NCBI GenBank assembly: GCA_001303665.1
Contig: LJUF01000297.1
Span: forward strand, 1 to 5,231
Direction of reading: 5' to 3'
Source: Phycisphaerae bacterium SM23_33
GTDB taxonomy: Bacteria > Planctomycetota > Phycisphaerae > SM23-33
Length of the DNA stretch: 5,231 nt
Positions 5,195 to 5,231 of the stretch are shown here, in pieces. The notes beneath the pieces are model-generated. The model saw only the letters and a program-made list of their open reading frames with translations, had not been told where the DNA came from and ran no database searches. The translations under genes were made by a program, and so were the position numbers. The first letter of the stretch is position 1, and every line of letters begins with the position of its first letter.

Positions 5195-5231
5195 CCGCGC
5201 GGCAGCAGTCGCTTTGATGCCGATTCGCGCA

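Overview
The window (5231 bp, high GC) looks like a chromosomal piece of an uncultured member of the Planctomycetota. The main reason is the divergent right-hand gene. Its N-terminus carries a LEPR-XLL-type motif (seen here as LERRILLS), followed by a cadherin/Ig-like 'tandem-95' module and a run of ELWxxDGT repeats, a combination typical of planctomycete surface proteins. No housekeeping gene is present to place it more precisely.

Layout, left to right. (1) 1-631, minus strand: the N-terminal 210 codons of a multi-pass membrane protein that runs off the left edge. I read it directly from the sequence; it has no stop inside the window. (2) 659-692: a textbook intrinsic terminator for the next gene. 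(3) 736-2559, minus strand: a 607-residue secreted protein consisting of a signal peptide and 79 consecutive copies of a heptad T-x-C-P-x-x-x, with one cysteine in every copy. A clear Shine-Dalgarno fixes the start at 2559. This is the most striking object in the window. (4) 2560-3068: a 509-bp divergent intergenic region. It holds a nested set of inverted repeats that could fold as a three-way junction, phased direct repeats, and a good sigma-70 promoter reading right. (5) 3069-5194, plus strand: an ELWxxDGT-repeat surface protein with 48-residue units in strict register. It is broken at 4227-4255 by an in-register TGA and a 29-bp near-duplication that shifts the frame. Removing those 29 bp restores one 698-residue reading frame. 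(6) 4988-5065: a REP/BIME-like pair of GC-rich hairpins in inverted orientation, inside the 3' end of that frame.

Both complete products appear to be exported repeat proteins transcribed divergently from one intergenic region, which suggests an envelope or surface locus. No enzyme is visible, so any pathway assignment would be speculation. The best candidate for something undescribed is the Cys/Pro heptad protein. Cell walls rich in cystine and proline have been reported for planctomycetes, and this sequence has the matching composition, but the link is inference.
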